A stretch of DNA of 64,000 nt from Parietaria judaica (taxonomy: Eukaryota; Streptophyta; Magnoliopsida; Rosales; Urticaceae). Location of the stretch: NCBI GenBank assembly GCA_954871525.1, contig OX940861.1:11578842-11642841 (forward strand), in the 5' to 3' direction. The first letter of the stretch is position 1. Each line of letters begins with the position of its first letter. Below are positions 34,962 through 47,732 of this stretch, piece after piece. Below the pieces are notes generated by a model. It saw only the letters and a program-made list of their open reading frames with translations, had not been told where the DNA came from and made no database searches. The position numbers and the translations under genes were made by a program.

Positions 34962-36047
34962 ATTTTAGTTCCCTAGCTAGTCAAGACTTCTTTTTTGGTT
35001 CGAGGTTAGAAAATAGATAGGTCATGCAGAAAAATTACGTCCCTAATGTATGTAAATGTAATGCTATCTCTTAGGGCAACAGCTCTGACTGTATGTATAA
35101 TATGAGTAACTATCTCTTAGGGCAATAGCTCTGACTGACTGACTAAATGTATGATATGAGTAACTCTGTTTGATGATCATGCATAACTGAGTTTGTATTT
35201 TAATCTCATGTGTATGTATATATACATATATAAGCTATAGGGTATAGCTCTTACCTTAAACAAGAAAAATTATTGGGAAAGAACAAAGTTTATATATATT
35301 TATATATCATGTACAATTTAAGGTTTAATATTTCTTTTCACTAAAAAAAATAAAATATTTTTGCCATGTCTGAAAGGGGAGTGAAGTTGAATAATTCTTA
35401 TTATAAAAAAAAAAATATCTGAAAATCCAAGTTCCATGGATATTTGATAGTGATAAACCGGCCGGTATTTGGTTGATTTTTTTTTTCTTTTCATGAATGA
35501 CGTTGTTGCGTCACATACTCACATGTGGGTATATCCGATTTTTACCAAAAGAAAGTATGTTTTGACCCAATAATTTGGAATCGGAAGCAGTAAATTCAAT
35601 GATTGATCTTTCTAGTCACCCCTAGCCCGGTCAAATCCGGTTAATTAGTTTTGTTAAGCCAAAAGTGGTTATGAGAATAAATAAAGGGGTCAGAAAATGA
35701 TTGCTACGAATGTAAAGAAGAAAAAAGAATCTTTTTTTATACATATATATAGATATTTATTCTTAATTTTAGAATCAAGCTTTACTTTACTCAACAGTAG
35801 AGCAGCCACACACACGTACAAGGAACACCTCTTATATTTATTGCTAAGGAATATAGTATCCTAACATCAATGCAATGAATATTTATGTGAGAACCAAAAG
35901 ATGAAGAATAATCAAATTGTAACGATATTTAGAATAATGTTGGTCGGAAAAGTAAATTGATCCTATTGGGTGGTTGTCGCTCAGATATTCTTGATCATGG
36001 GGTCTCAAGAAGTTCCACAAAATTTAGACTAAATTTATATTGAGCGA
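34962..36047. other. Intergenic, 3' flank of EF-hand gene 4
   Basis: A short tandem duplication (ctatctcttagggcaa.agctctgactg) lies at about 35065-35165. A segment at about 35970-36030 resembles 9035-9110 upstream of EF-hand gene 1. No gene. Confidence 0.5.
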
Positions 36048-36569
36048 CGTTGGTTCCAATTCTTTGGAATTGCCAAAAGAAAACACATGATCGAATAAAA
36101 TATAGGAAAAAGATAGGGAGAAAGGTTTTCTCTGATTAATCGAAGGCAAAATACAATAATGGAGTTACAAAAAATAAACACTAACACTAGTATTTATAGG
36201 GGACTAGAAAACGAAACTCTAGCTAAACTTCCTAAAATAAACTCAATCAAATATTCTACATTTACATTCGAATCCTAACAGAATCAGGAAATCAAATCAA
36301 ATCTCCAAATTTACTCCTCAAGTTTGGAACCTTCTGGAATGGGTTTCGCTGACTTCTGGTCGTGTGTCCCTAGCAGAGCTGCTAGGGTGCATTTGTGCCC
36401 GGGGCATTCCTGGTAGGGCTCTTCTGCTAGGGAGCCACTTCTGCCCTGGGGCACTCCTGGTAGGGGCATTTCTGCTTGGGCCCTTTCCTGCTAGGGGGCG
36501 TTCTGGTGGGAAAATCTCTGGTAGGGAGATTCTTGCTAGGGGTTGAGCCAAGTCAGGCTTAAACTCAAA
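36048..36569 (-). repeat. 3' LTR of Copia2
   Basis: About 522 bp, bordered inside by the minus-strand polypurine tract CGGGGTAGAA. The outer terminal TG is lost. Confidence 0.85.
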
Positions 36570-38410
36570 TTCTACCCCGTAAGCATGACTTGGGTCGAGG
36601 TTCTTCACCCCGGGCAGCTCTCTCATCTCCGCTAACTTGAATCTTGCTAGAGCCTTGGTGAGCATGTCTGCCTGCTGCACCCTTGTACTGACAAACTCCA
36701 CGATGATCTTCCACTTCTCCACACACTCGCGAACGTAATGAAACTGAGTGTCTATGTGTTTGCTCCGACCATGAAAAACTAGGTTCTTCATCAGTGCTAT
36801 TGCGGACTTGGTTTCCACGTAGAGAGTAACTGGCTTCTGGTCGGCATCAGTCACTTCACTCAGTATCCCTGTCAACCACATAGCTTGACACGCTGCTGCG
36901 GTTGCTGCCATGAACTCCGCTTCACACGAGGATAGAGCTACAGTCTTCTGCTTCTGAGATTGCTAGGTGATTAGATTCCCGTTGAGGTAGAACGCCATAC
37001 TTCTGGTACTCTTTCTATCATCAATTTCACCGGCTAGATCACTATCAGTGAAGCCGACTAGCTCTTCTACTCCCCTGCCTCTTCCATACTGGATCCCGTA
37101 GTCCGTCGTTCCCTTCACGTAGCGCAAGATGTGCTTCACCGCCTGCTGGTGTGCACCTGTGGGCTTATTCATGAAACAACTAACTATCCCGACTGCGTGT
37201 GAAATGTCTGGTCGGGTGTGGGTGAGATACCTCAGGCACCTGATCACACGTCTGTATTCCGTGGGATCCACTTCTCTTCCTTCAGCATCCTTCTCGAGCT
37301 GCAGCTTCGCCTCCATTGGGTATTTGTTCGGGTCGCAATCCGCCATCTCGAACTGCTTGAGGATCTTCTTCGTGTAGGCCGACTGCTTTAGCATGATGTA
37401 GTCTTTCTTTTGGTCCACCTCGATGCCGAGGTAGTATGAAAGTAATCCGAGGTCACTCATCTTGAATTCGGCCATCATTTGCTTCTTGAACCCTTTTACG
37501 CCTCATACGCTGGATCTAGTGATGATCAGGTCGTCCACATATACTCCGACGACCGACACTTCTTCTCTGCTGCTCTTGGTGTATACTGCCTGCTCTCTGG
37601 AGCACTTTGTGAATTCAAGACTCTTTAAGCTCTTGTCGAGGCGTATGTTCCACGCTCTAGGAACTTGACGTAGCCCATATAGAGCCTTGGAGAGCTTGTA
37701 AACCTTGTACTCCTTGCCCTCGACGCCAAAACCTTCAGGTTGACTGACATAGACTTCTTCCTCGAGGTCACCATTTAAGAATGTTGATTTGACATCCATG
37801 CGGTGAATCTCCCAACCTCCATGAGCTACTAGGGCTAGGATGAGTCTGGTCGTGTCTAGTCTCGCCACGGGAACAAAGACTTCCTCGAAGTCGACTCCTT
37901 GCCTCTGCACGTACCATTTGGCTATTAGATTTGCCTTGTGCTTTAGGACATTCCCCTCGGTGTCCTTCTTAAGTTTGTAGACCCACTTTAGGCCAATGGG
38001 CTTATGACCTTTGAGCAGGTCAGTGAGTTCCCATGTCCTGTTCTTCTCGATGGACTCCAGCTCCTTCTTCATATTGCCTCCAGCCATTCCTGCTCGCTGC
38101 CTCTTGGTAGTTGGCTGGCTTCTCGGCGCATAACAAAGACAACTCTTCTAGGTTCATCTCCATTTCCTAAGCCTCTTCGTAGATTTTTTCTAGATGACGA
38201 AATCCTCTTAGGCCATCCTAGATCGAGGAATCTCCCGAGCTGAACGAGCTGGTTCTGTTCGTGCTGGGTGTCCTGGGTGTACTCGGGCAAGAATCTATGG
38301 TGGGGGTACCAAAGCTAGTGGGTGTACCAAAGCAGGTAGGGGTACCCGAGCTGGTACGGACACCCGAGCTGGTGGGAGTACTGCGAGCTGGATGTTGTTG
38401 GCCCTTCCTG
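36570..38410 (-). pseudogene. Copia2 linker, reverse transcriptase and RNase H (broken)
   Basis: A Thr/Pro-rich linker (repeated GTPT) is followed by reverse transcriptase (37503-38087: KKELESIEKNRTWELTDLLKGHKPIGL, YVDDLIIT), a TGA at 37503-37505 at the same site as in Copia1, then 36963-37478 with FTDSDLAGEIDDRKST. A TAG at 36963-36965 stands where Copia1 has Trp. The RNase H end follows (36318-36911), where DNKSAIALMKN is changed to ETKSAIALMKN, removing a conserved Asp. The last frame runs into the LTR. Confidence 0.87.
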
Positions 38411-38482
38411 GTCGACATCGTCTTTTTCTACTTTGAACTCAACTGAGTTCTGTTCGGGCTCTCTGTTTTCATCGCGCCAATC

Positions 38483-40117
38483 TTACCTCTTCTCTTTTTT
38501 CAACATGGCGTCTCTACTCACTTGGATCTTGTAACGTCGGGGGTCAAAGAGTCTACGTGGTTTGCTTTCGTCTTCAAAGCCAAGGTACACCATCGTCAGA
38601 CTCCTGTCATCAAGCTTCTTGAGATGGGGACCCACAATCTTCACATGTGCGGTGCACCCAAACACCCTCAAGTGCTCTAAGTGAGGCTTCTTCCCAAACC
38701 ACGCCAGGTAGGGAGTGTGCTCTCCTAGTGCCTTTGTTGGCAAACGGTTTAGCAAATAGACCGCGTATCTAACTGCTTCTCCCCAAAACCTCACCGCGAC
38801 TTGCATGCTCTTCAGCAAACTCATTGTTGTGTCCATCACTGTTCGGTTTTGTCTCTCCACCACACCGTTCTGCCGGGAACTGTTAGGTGCGGTCAGGTGG
38901 CGCTCGACTCATTCCTCATCGCAGAACTCTCCGAACTGTTGGGATGTGAACTATCGACCTCGGTCTCTTCTCAAGATCTTCATCTTGTGTTCTGACCCAT
39001 TCTCCATGAGCTTCTTGAATTTCTTGAAGACTTCAAAGGCTCCACTCTTCTCTTTGAGTGTGTACATCCACATCCAATGAATGTAGTCGTCAAAAAGTAG
39101 TAGGAAATACTTGCTTCCGGCTAGAGTTGCTAGGGTGATTTGACCACAGAGGTCCACATGTACCTGTTGGAGGGGTTGTTCTGCTCGGAACTTGGCCTTG
39201 ATCTGAAATGGCACTCTAGTTTGTTTCGCGATCATAAAGCATTCGCATAGCTGGTTAGGGTGTTCAATCTTGGGGACCCCAAAGGCCATCTCCTTCTCTC
39301 CCATCATCTTGAGCGCATAAATGTTTACGTGCCCAAGTCTCGCATGCCAGAACCAGGCCGGGTCTGCTAGGGACGCCATTAAGCAGACGGGCTGGCCTGT
39401 CTCGAGGAGAATCTTGTACAACTTGTTCGGCATTATGTTCACATTCATCAACAGGTTGCCACTTCTATTGCACATCTTCAGATAGGGTCCGGACATCACC
39501 ACTGTGTTGCCGATCTCTGCCATCTGTCCGAGGCTAATGATGTTACTCTTCAGCTTTGCGATGTAGTATACTTGGGTCATGAGGCATTGGTCCCCGTTCT
39601 TGCAGACAAACAGGATGGACTTTCTGCCTCTGATTTTGACGATTGAGCCATTGCCGAATTTCACGTTCCCCGTGATCTTCTCATCGAGCTCTTCAAACTT
39701 AGCTCGGTCTCCTGTTATGTGGTTGTTCGCGCCGTTGTCTAGGTACCAGATATCGGTAGAGACTTTCTGCTCTCCGACAACGAGGAGGTTCGCAATAACC
39801 TTCTCCTCGATCGGGAACACCATCTTGGTGGTCTTCTTCTCTGACCAGGTCTGCTCTCTATTCTCTGCTCTCTGGTCTCTCGTCTTTAGTCTCTGCTCTC
39901 TGTTCGGATTTCGGGCAGGGCTGCTCCTTGCTCTGCGGGCAGGTATGCTCTCTTTCGCCTCCTCGTATTCTTGACCGTCTAGGCTCACCTCTTTTTTGGC
40001 AAACATCAACGCCATCTGCTCTTCATGGAATCTCATTAGCTTCGCTTCCTCGCCATGGTTCCTGCTGCAGCACTCTGAAGCAAAGTACCCAAGCTTTTGA
40101 CAATTATAGCACTTCAC
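38483..40117 (-). pseudogene. Copia2 gag end, protease and integrase (broken)
   Basis: Begins near a zinc knuckle whose His is Tyr (CYNCQKLGYFASEC). The protease site reads LDNGAN. Integrase holds HARLGHVNIYAL ... CECF, DDYIHWMWMY and a stop after RRDRGR (38951-38953). The piece 38483-38863 (VERQNRTVMDTT ... FGCTAHVKIVGPHLKKLDDR) continues integrase. Several conserved Cys and Asp residues are already lost. Confidence 0.86.
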
Positions 40118-40219
40118 TGTGCTCTTATCTATCCTGGTCGTGCTTTTCTGACGAAGTGTACCACTACCGCGACCCCGCGTGTCCCGACCTTGCCATCTTT
40201 CACGACCTCTACCGCGTCC

Positions 40220-40963
40220 TCAGCTGTCTCTGCTGTAGCTGCTCAGACCAGAAGAACTAGAAGAGAATTCTGCTCTCCTGGTTTTCTTCTGTCTAGCCGT
40301 CCACTCTTCGTGCATGAGCAGGAGGTGCTTCTCCTCTTCTCTGTCACCGTAACCCCAAAGTCTCTCCTCGTGGGCTTTGAGGCGATCAACAACCTCCTGG
40401 ACCATCATGGTCTTGAGATCGCCGAACTCCTCAATTGATGTCACGATGTGCATGTACCTGTGTGGCACGGCTCCAAGGAATTTCTTGACAACGGTGGTTT
40501 CATCCACCTTGTCTCCTAGCGAGCGGATACCATTCTTAATGGACGTGAGTTTCATGGAAAAGTCGTCAATTGACTCGCCGTCCCTCATCCGAAGAACCTC
40601 AAATTCACTCTTCAAGGTTTGTACTTTTGCGTCTCGGACACGGTATGCACCCATATGGATGGTTTTTAGCGTCGCCCACACCTCCTTTGAGGAATCCTTC
40701 TTAGCGATCATGAGAAGGACGTCTTCCGGAACTCCTTGGTAGATGGCGGCGAGTGCCATCCTGTCCTTGCGCTCTTCGACATCGCTGCCATCTACAGCAT
40801 CCTAGACTCCTTGCGCTTACAAGTTCACTCGCATCTTCAACACCCACACCGAGTGATTGCTCTTCGTGAGCATCGGGTAATTGAGCGTCACGTTTCCTTC
40901 CTTTTATCCGATCTTTATCGCCGTCGTCAACTCTCCTCCGGTGGAATCGCTTGGTGACGACAT
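40220..40963 (-). pseudogene. Copia2 gag N-terminal part (broken)
   Basis: ATG at 40963 (MSSPSDSTGG) with stops at 40904-40906 and two more before 40759; the open part 40220-40759 carries MALAAIYQGVPEDVLLM ... KTIHMGAYRV ... GAVPHRYMHIVTSIEEF. It ends in a TGA before a Gly/Arg-rich stretch. Homologous to Copia1 gag throughout. Confidence 0.87.
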
Positions 40964-40979
40964 CTTTTCTGGTACCTTT

Positions 40980-40991
40980 GCTCTGATACCA
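40980..40991 (-). other. Primer binding site of Copia2
   Basis: TGGTATCAGAGC on the minus strand, two bases inside the 5' LTR. Confidence 0.92.
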
Positions 40992-40993
40992 AT

Positions 40994-41531
40994 TGTTGGT
41001 TCCCAATGGAATAGATCTGCCAAAAAGAAAACACACGTAGAATAAAAACAATAAAGGAAGAAGAAAGCTTTGGGAGAAAGGATTCTCTTTGATTAATCGA
41101 AAGGCAAAATTGCAATAATGAAGTCACAAAATAAATAGACTAACACTAGTATTTATAGGAAGGCAACAGCTAACCCTAGCAAGAAAAGGAAACTTCCTAC
41201 AATAGAGTGAAATCAAATCTTATACAATTACACACGAATCTCAAGTGATCATGAAACTAAATCCCCAAACTTGGTCCTCAAGTTTGGAACCTTTCTGGAA
41301 TGGGTTTCGATGACTTCTGGTCGTGTGTCCCTAGCAGAGCTGCTAGGGTGTAGTTCTACCCGGGGCATTTCTGGTAGGGGCTCTTCTCCTAGGGAGACAC
41401 TTCTGCCCGGGGGCACTCCTGGTAGGGGAATTTTTGCTCGGGCCCTTTCCTGGTAGGGGAAGTTCTGATGAGGAAATCTCTGGTGGGGAGATTCCTGCTA
41501 CGAGTTGAGCCAAGTCAGGCTTAAACTAACA
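40994..41531 (-). repeat. 5' LTR of Copia2
   Basis: About 538 bp, TGTTGGTTCCC to AAACTAACA as read on the plus strand. It matches 36048-36569 with many differences. Confidence 0.88.
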
Positions 41532-42365
41532 TTTCCCATGTGTTTTCTATGTAGGACTTAACATGCCCCCTCGAGGTGGTGGTTCTTTGGCTCACTCATC
41601 TCAATGCGATTTTTTTTTTGGACCAATACTCGTTTGAGCTTAATAGGCATTGATACGTGAGAAGTATCATGACCTACCACTTTAAAACTAATTGACAACG
41701 AGAGGAGAAACACACATGACCTTTTAAGTTGTGCTAAGTCTCCGTGACTCAAATGCCAATCATAGATGAAGCCGATGACTTAAATGCCCTTACATTAGGT
41801 TTACGTACTCAAAACCATATATCTTCCTCCTACAACCTTTCGGTCAGTCAAATCATAAACCAAAACATAGAAACCAAGAAATATCAAAGGAGATATGAAC
41901 AAATTACTTGAGCCATGCCGAACTATAGAAAACTGCATTTTCAGAGTCTAAAACGGGTACAATTTGCGAGAAGATCGCATAATTAGTTTTGAATTTTGAT
42001 ACCGTGAAACCAAAGACACTCATAAATACACACAAGCCTAAATAGTATAAATTTCTCATAAAATATTTCATTTTATTTAATCCTCAATCCTCAACATTCT
42101 TTTTATTGGATTTTGTTGAAAGACGAGAGAAACAACCGAGTCGGCTAGCAGGTTTGTGTAATTGTAGCTTCAGCGCCACAGATACATTTCTTCTTCAAGC
42201 GAAATGAACAACAATGACGTTACCAGAAATGTACAGTTGATCAAAAATCGGAATACACCTTATACAATCAAGAAAATCAAAAGAACCAAAACGGAATCCG
42301 AAATGCAAAGCAAATCTCTAACTTACCGAATCCCTTGAGGAAATCGAAGAATTTGAACGGTGTAT
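41532..42365. other. Intergenic, possible older LTR remnant
   Basis: On the minus strand GAGGGGGCA (about 41569-41577) followed by TGTTAAGTCCTACATAG looks like a polypurine tract and LTR start interrupted by Copia2. No gene recognised. Confidence 0.35.
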
Positions 42366-42369
42366 CAGT

Positions 42370-43690
42370 GAGAGGGCAGACCTTGAGTTCGGCGGGGCAC
42401 TAAGCAAAATAATTTTTTGGGGCCCATTGTCAAAAAAATATATTTATCAAAAAATGTTAATATAACAAAAAATTATATTTATTCAATAGACACAAATACA
42501 AAGATAAATATTGACATCAGATATTCACGATGTTGGAGACTTTGTCGAGACAAGTATATAAACACACAATATAATTGCCCGGATTACCAAATATGCGCAT
42601 AAATTAAATACACACGATTCGGTAATGCAGTTCGCGAAGCCCTCGTGGGAACCTACTCTTTGGGGCACGGACCCTGATAATTTATTCCACTGGAAAACAT
42701 TCAAAAACGTTACACGGTTATACATGAGACTTAATTGAGTTTCACAAAGGAATAAATAACTTGACCTCAAGACCAAGTGCAACTGGTGATCCAACTCCAA
42801 GGAAAACATATGGCACTCCTCTTCATAAACGACCTTTGATGGTTCAACTGTCAGAAAACCAGTCGTCACTCCTTAAATGAGATCAGAAGACCCTCCAGCT
42901 TCCTCGGAGGTATACTTATCAGAAGCGGTCTTGGATGCTTCAACAGTAGAAAATTCCTTTGCCACTCCTCGAATGAGATCGCACGACCCTCCAGCTTCTT
43001 TTGAGTTGATTTTTACATTTTGTCGTGCTAGTTGTTAACCACAACCAACAAAGGTTATATAGCCTGTCAAATTAGTAAACCAAAATAAGACAATAAGGGT
43101 TCCACGATCTTGGGTGACTGAAGGGATGATTAGCTCCCCTCAATCACGAAAATTAAAGGTGTTATTGTTGCAATACACTCTTTGATGATGCAAATACACG
43201 ATGAACATCGTGGTAATAACTTCTCTGAAGATCTTAGACATTAAATCTGATAAAGATCTTAGACATTAAATCTGGTTCTGCTTTGACAGTTGTTCAGACA
43301 GCTCATCCAACAACCTTATCCAGTCCGAATTTCGCAATCAAATCTCCAGCAATAAATGTTCTCCATATGAATGTTGAAAATCTCCCAACAGCTAATTTAT
43401 CTCGTCCAGCTGTGGATCTAAACTTTAATCTTATTGCCTTGTTCTTCTTGATGATTAAGCCATATATTCTGCACGTGCCATATAAAGAAATTCTTCCATA
43501 ATACCCGAGTTACATAATGACAAAACCAAACACAAATTGCGGAATACAAATGCAGTGCTCTTACAAATATAACCTTAAAGATTATTCATTCAAATATAAC
43601 GCCGCTAACAGCGTTTTGAGATGCAAAAATACTAATAAGACTTGTATAATCAAGTTTCTCAATCATATATTTTTCAATAGATAACATAGC
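42370..43690. other. Non-coding region left of the hAT pseudogene
   Basis: Contains two diverged copies of a unit ending gaccctccagcttc (about 42850-42910 and 42945-43005). ORFs 42525-42869 (minus) and 43283-43501 (plus) have no recognisable features. Confidence 0.4.
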
Positions 43691-46516
43691 TCAGCCACCC
43701 AACCTTTCTTCGGATATAATCAACCGAAGATATGACTTGATCAATTCCAACTTTAAGAAACCTTTTTCTGCATTGCCAACCGTGAGTGATATAGTTAACA
43801 TAATTCTATAAGCAATCCATGCATTTGATAACAACAACACACTTCCTTTATGTAATTCAAAATATAAATGGTTCTTTTTGCGTCTTTTGGCAAAGTTAGT
43901 CACAAAAAAATCTAATTCCTTGAATAGATCATCCTTGTTAAGATTGGAAACCTGATTATGTTCTATTATTGTCACAAAAGTAATGCAAAAGCTCTCCAGA
44001 TTATCTCTAATACCATCCTTGAGTTTATCCAAATCAAGTAATAGACCAAGCTACTTTTCAAATTTCTGAAATTGTACAAATTTAATTGAAAAAAATAATT
44101 ATGACATCAAATTGTGAAAATATTTTTTCATAAAAAAATAAGAAAGTATTAAATATTATAATTCTAACTTGGTTTCGAATGATAAAATTTCTTGATGGAC
44201 AATGTAGAAAAAAATAAGAGTACTCAAAGAATTCTTTGCAAGAATGTAAGACGTTGTTACTAGCACTGTCATCAAATTGTTTTTTCTTCCCAACCTTTTG
44301 TTTTCCATGAACAATGATTTTATTTCGATCTCATTTGTTATCTCTGTGGTATTCATCTTAGCTTCAACAAACCCGTTTTCTCTGTAATTCTTTAGAAAGA
44401 TAATCAAACTTTTTAGTTCCTTGATGGCGACATCGATTTGCATATCTTTAGTCCGGAGAATTTTGCTGACATTGTTAACAACAAATAACAAATCGTGCCA
44501 AATGACTAGTGACAATAAGAAATAAAAATTCGGAATATTGTATACTGGTATAGTCTCAGCTTCGCTTTTAGTTTTGGCATCTCCATTACTTCTTGCAAAA
44601 TTGAGTAAAGCTTCTCTTATTTGTGGAGCTTATTATCTTATTGCCTTAAGATTGTCGATGTGACTTTCACAGCATGTTTCCAATAAAGTCTTGATAGTAT
44701 AACCTTGCACGTGATCCCGAAAATATTTCCATCTTTTCGTGGAAGTTGAGAACAATGTATACCTGCGTTGCAAGATGCCAAAAAAAATGACACAATCATG
44801 GGACAACAGTTAGCCATATCACAAAGGATAAAATTTAGAGAATGACAAGCAAAAGGTGAGTAAAATTTAGAGAATGACAAACAAAAGGTGACAAGCATTC
44901 GATTTTGCACGCCTTTGTGTTTCCGTTTAATGTTAGCTCGATTATCATACCATTGCCCTCTTATGTCATCAATTTCAAGGCCAAGAGCCACCAAAACACA
45001 AAAAAGTTCATTTAAGAGTCCAAGCCCTGAAGTATTATCTACCTTCACAAACTCAATAAAAAAATTCTTCAACCATGCTCTAAGGAATATTCAGACACCT
45101 CAGAAGTGTTGGTTCCAATCGACATCGTTTACCGAAAGCACTCGGTATCGGCAAGAACAATGAACAATTTTGACATAATTGTCACTTAAACAGCGACAAA
45201 TCAATGCACACACTCACAATGGTTCCAAACGACAATGAATAAGTTGGACACGCACTTTCAATGTAGTGGGAAATGACGAATGCAGTAATGAGAGAAAAAG
45301 AGGAATTGAGGAATAGTTTACTTTGATTGAGGGGAAAAAGGAATATGTCGTCTACAATATTTTTTAGAGTTGTAAAAAGAAGATTACACACATATGTTTA
45401 TCTACTAACAAAATTGATGATCAAGTTTAACAATAAAAAATTAATCAACGAAACTTGATATGCAAACTAACTTGTTATGGAAGTTTACTTCCTCCACAAG
45501 TCAATAGTATGATTACAACCACAAGAGAAAAAATAACAGAAAAAATAGCGTTTGGGTGCAATCAAGAATAACGGAAAAAATACATCGCTTCTTAAATTTT
45601 AGTAACAATAGAGATTTTCACTTCATATGAATCGAATCATTTCGTTTTGAATCTTATGACTCAAAACAATGGTAATGAATTTCACGTCTATTGATATGAC
45701 GAATGTATTCTTGCATTGTGGGATCAAAATCTACAAGCAGCTCTATCATTTGCAAGAAAAGCCCATTATATTCCCCGTATAGTTTTTCAGTTGCGCCCCT
45801 ATATGCAAAATTATTTCTTCCAAGCATTTTAACGACAACAATTATATTCTCTGCCTAATTTTTTTTCCAATGCTTTTTCTCTCGGTTGACTTGTTCTTGA
45901 AAACTTAATTAATGGTCGATACGTTTTTCAATATCTTTTCCAAATTCCACCAATAAAAAATAGCTTCAATGTCTTTCGGATTTTTTCATGGCCAGGAAGT
46001 CGAACTGAATTAATTTTACAAACATTTATGCCTATCATGAGAAAATTGACCTACAAGATGATGATTTGTTGCCAATAACGTACAACAAAAGCAAAATATT
46101 TTATCAAACGAAGTTGAATATACCAACCAATTTTTGTCTTGTTTCTCATTATTCGGTAGAACTCGCTTATAATGAACCGAAGAAAAACTTCTATCAGATT
46201 CATTTTTAAAAAACATTACATTCAAGTCTCTTTTTGGGCCTCGCCAAACAAGAAAAACTCTAAGACTTTGACTCATTGAATTCCAGTTTCTCATATCATC
46301 TTTATCAATACCAATATCACTTTTCTCATCATCGTTCTCCTCATTGACATTATCGTTGTCTTCATTCTCGTCGACATTCAAATTCTCATTTTCTTCATTT
46401 TGACCAACTTCTTCATTCAGAGTAGTAATCAGATCTTCAATTCTATCAATAACTATATGTTTTTCAATACTTATCAAGAGAACTTGATTGAGACTTGTCC
46501 AAAGCCTCTTTTTCAA
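43691..46516 (-). pseudogene. ZMYM1-like hAT transposase pseudogene
   Basis: Pieces in order on the minus strand: an acidic region and TTF-type zinc finger (46016-46516; FSSVHYKRVLPNNEKQDKNWLVYS, FCFCC); a piece read across stops at about 45618-46010 (NNFAYRGATEKLYGEYNG, FDPTMQEYI); the catalytic-fold piece 44638-45072 (VDNTSGLGLLNELF, DDIRGQWYDN, MANCCP); 44156-44515 (DLLFVVNNVSKIL); and the C-terminal hAT dimerisation region 43691-44032 (NAWIAYRIMLTISLTVGNAEKGF, LIKSYLR). Many stops and shifts, plus about 450 bases of unrelated DNA at roughly 45107-45553, show it is dead. The usual single-exon layout of this family fits. Confidence 0.85.
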
Positions 46517-46573
46517 TGCTTATTTTCTTTTTTCCACTCTCGATTTGTAGATTCGACTTGATAGTTGACAACA

Positions 46574-47061
46574 AGGTTCAAAATGCCGCTTATGCCGATA
46601 AATCGGTTGCCGTTTTTGAAGATTATTGATGGATTTTCGAGGATTATCGATGAAAAACTAATAAACCTGTAGCTTATCGTTACCGACACTTATCGAGGAT
46701 TATCGATGGATTATCGACACTTATCGAGGATAATAAATGAAAAATCACTAAAATAGTTTTAATAATATATTTACTAAGTTTACATATGTAAATAAAATAT
46801 AGTCTCATTGTCATATATATAAATACTCATATAAAATCATGGCATATAATCAAATAAATGTAAATAAAATCATTTCATTGAAGGTACTTTCGCCAAAAAT
46901 TGTTGAAAAGAACAATTTTTTTTAAAAGTACCTATTTTTTTTTTTTAATTATTTTTACACTATTTTTACGGATAATCAATTGATATGGAATATTTGTCGA
47001 TGACTACCGGCAAGATGGATAATCGACGATTATTGAAGATAATCGTGGAAAATTAGAACCT
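46574..47061. repeat. Possible MITE with repeated TTATCGA motifs
   Basis: Short inverted ends AGGTTC and GAACCT enclose many copies of TTATCGA/TCGATAA-like words (46630-46740 and 46965-47050). The pattern resembles a small hAT with subterminal repeats. Target duplication is unclear. Confidence 0.4.
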
Positions 47062-47274
47062 CGGTGACAGTGACCCTACTACATATTGACACTACGTCCA
47101 AATTACTTTTCCTACTGACACACGCAACACAATTATCAATACAACCAGAATTATCAACATCTTCATCCCATATTGCAATGCCTTTTTTTTTTCCCAAAAT
47201 CTGAACCATTCAAGAGTATAATAAAAAACGACCATGTAAAAATCTCATACTCTAGTTCTCTAAATATGTCTCCA

Positions 47275-47732
47275 AAGTCAAAATTAGAAACTAGAACATG
47301 AAAGGCAAAAAAGTTGAAGAAAAGGCTGATGGAGTAAATGAGCTTACTTCTTTCTTCTTCTTTGAAACAAAACAAGATATAATTATTGTTTGCCGCCCTG
47401 AGTTTCTACAACCGTTGTTTCGCTTGACTTTGCGTTTTGTCATCCACCGATTAGGTCAGAGATGAGATTTAGAACATAGGTTAAGGTTGAAGATTGATTT
47501 TAGATTTTTTTTATTTATTTAGAAATTATGTATATATTAAGTATACTTTCTTTTTTAAAATTTCCTCTAATGCTATTTTTTTTGTATTCGATTTACATAT
47601 GAGTTTTAAATTTCAATTGATTTCTTTTAGATTATATCTTAATTAATTTTTTAAGCAGTTACAGTAGGTTATATATATATATATAATTCTTTTTTGGGGT
47701 GCCTCCCTTGCCTATAGGGATGACATGCACTG
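47275..47732. repeat. Tandem terminal unit, copy 1
   Basis: About 458 bp, from aaaattagaaactagaac to the end cttgcctatagggatgacatgcactg. Copies 2 and 3 follow. The minus-strand ORF 47163-47375 lies largely in it and has a repeat counterpart in copy 3. Confidence 0.8.

Larger units (their letters stand above)
36048..41531 (-). mobile_element. Ty1/copia retrotransposon Copia2, minus strand, older
   Basis: Same gene order and family as Copia1. The 3' LTR is at 36048-36569 (its first base changed, CGTTGG for TGTTGG) and the 5' LTR at 40994-41531; both hold repeated ctgctaggg/ctggtaggg tracts. The LTRs differ far more than those of Copia1 and no matching target duplication remains (agcga, tttcc), so it is older. 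The polyprotein has ten or so stops or shifts. Confidence 0.92.

Noticed and set aside
42525..43501. ORFs 42525-42869 (minus) and 43283-43501 (plus) as host genes
   Set aside because: No domain, no promoter, and they lie next to a decayed transposon with internally repeated sequence. Left as unassigned.
45107..45553. Solo LTR inside the hAT pseudogene (starts TGTTGGTTCC like copia LTRs)
   Set aside because: No matching LTR end or 5-bp duplication could be found, and readable hAT sequence resumes at an unclear point, so it is only noted as inserted or unaligned DNA.
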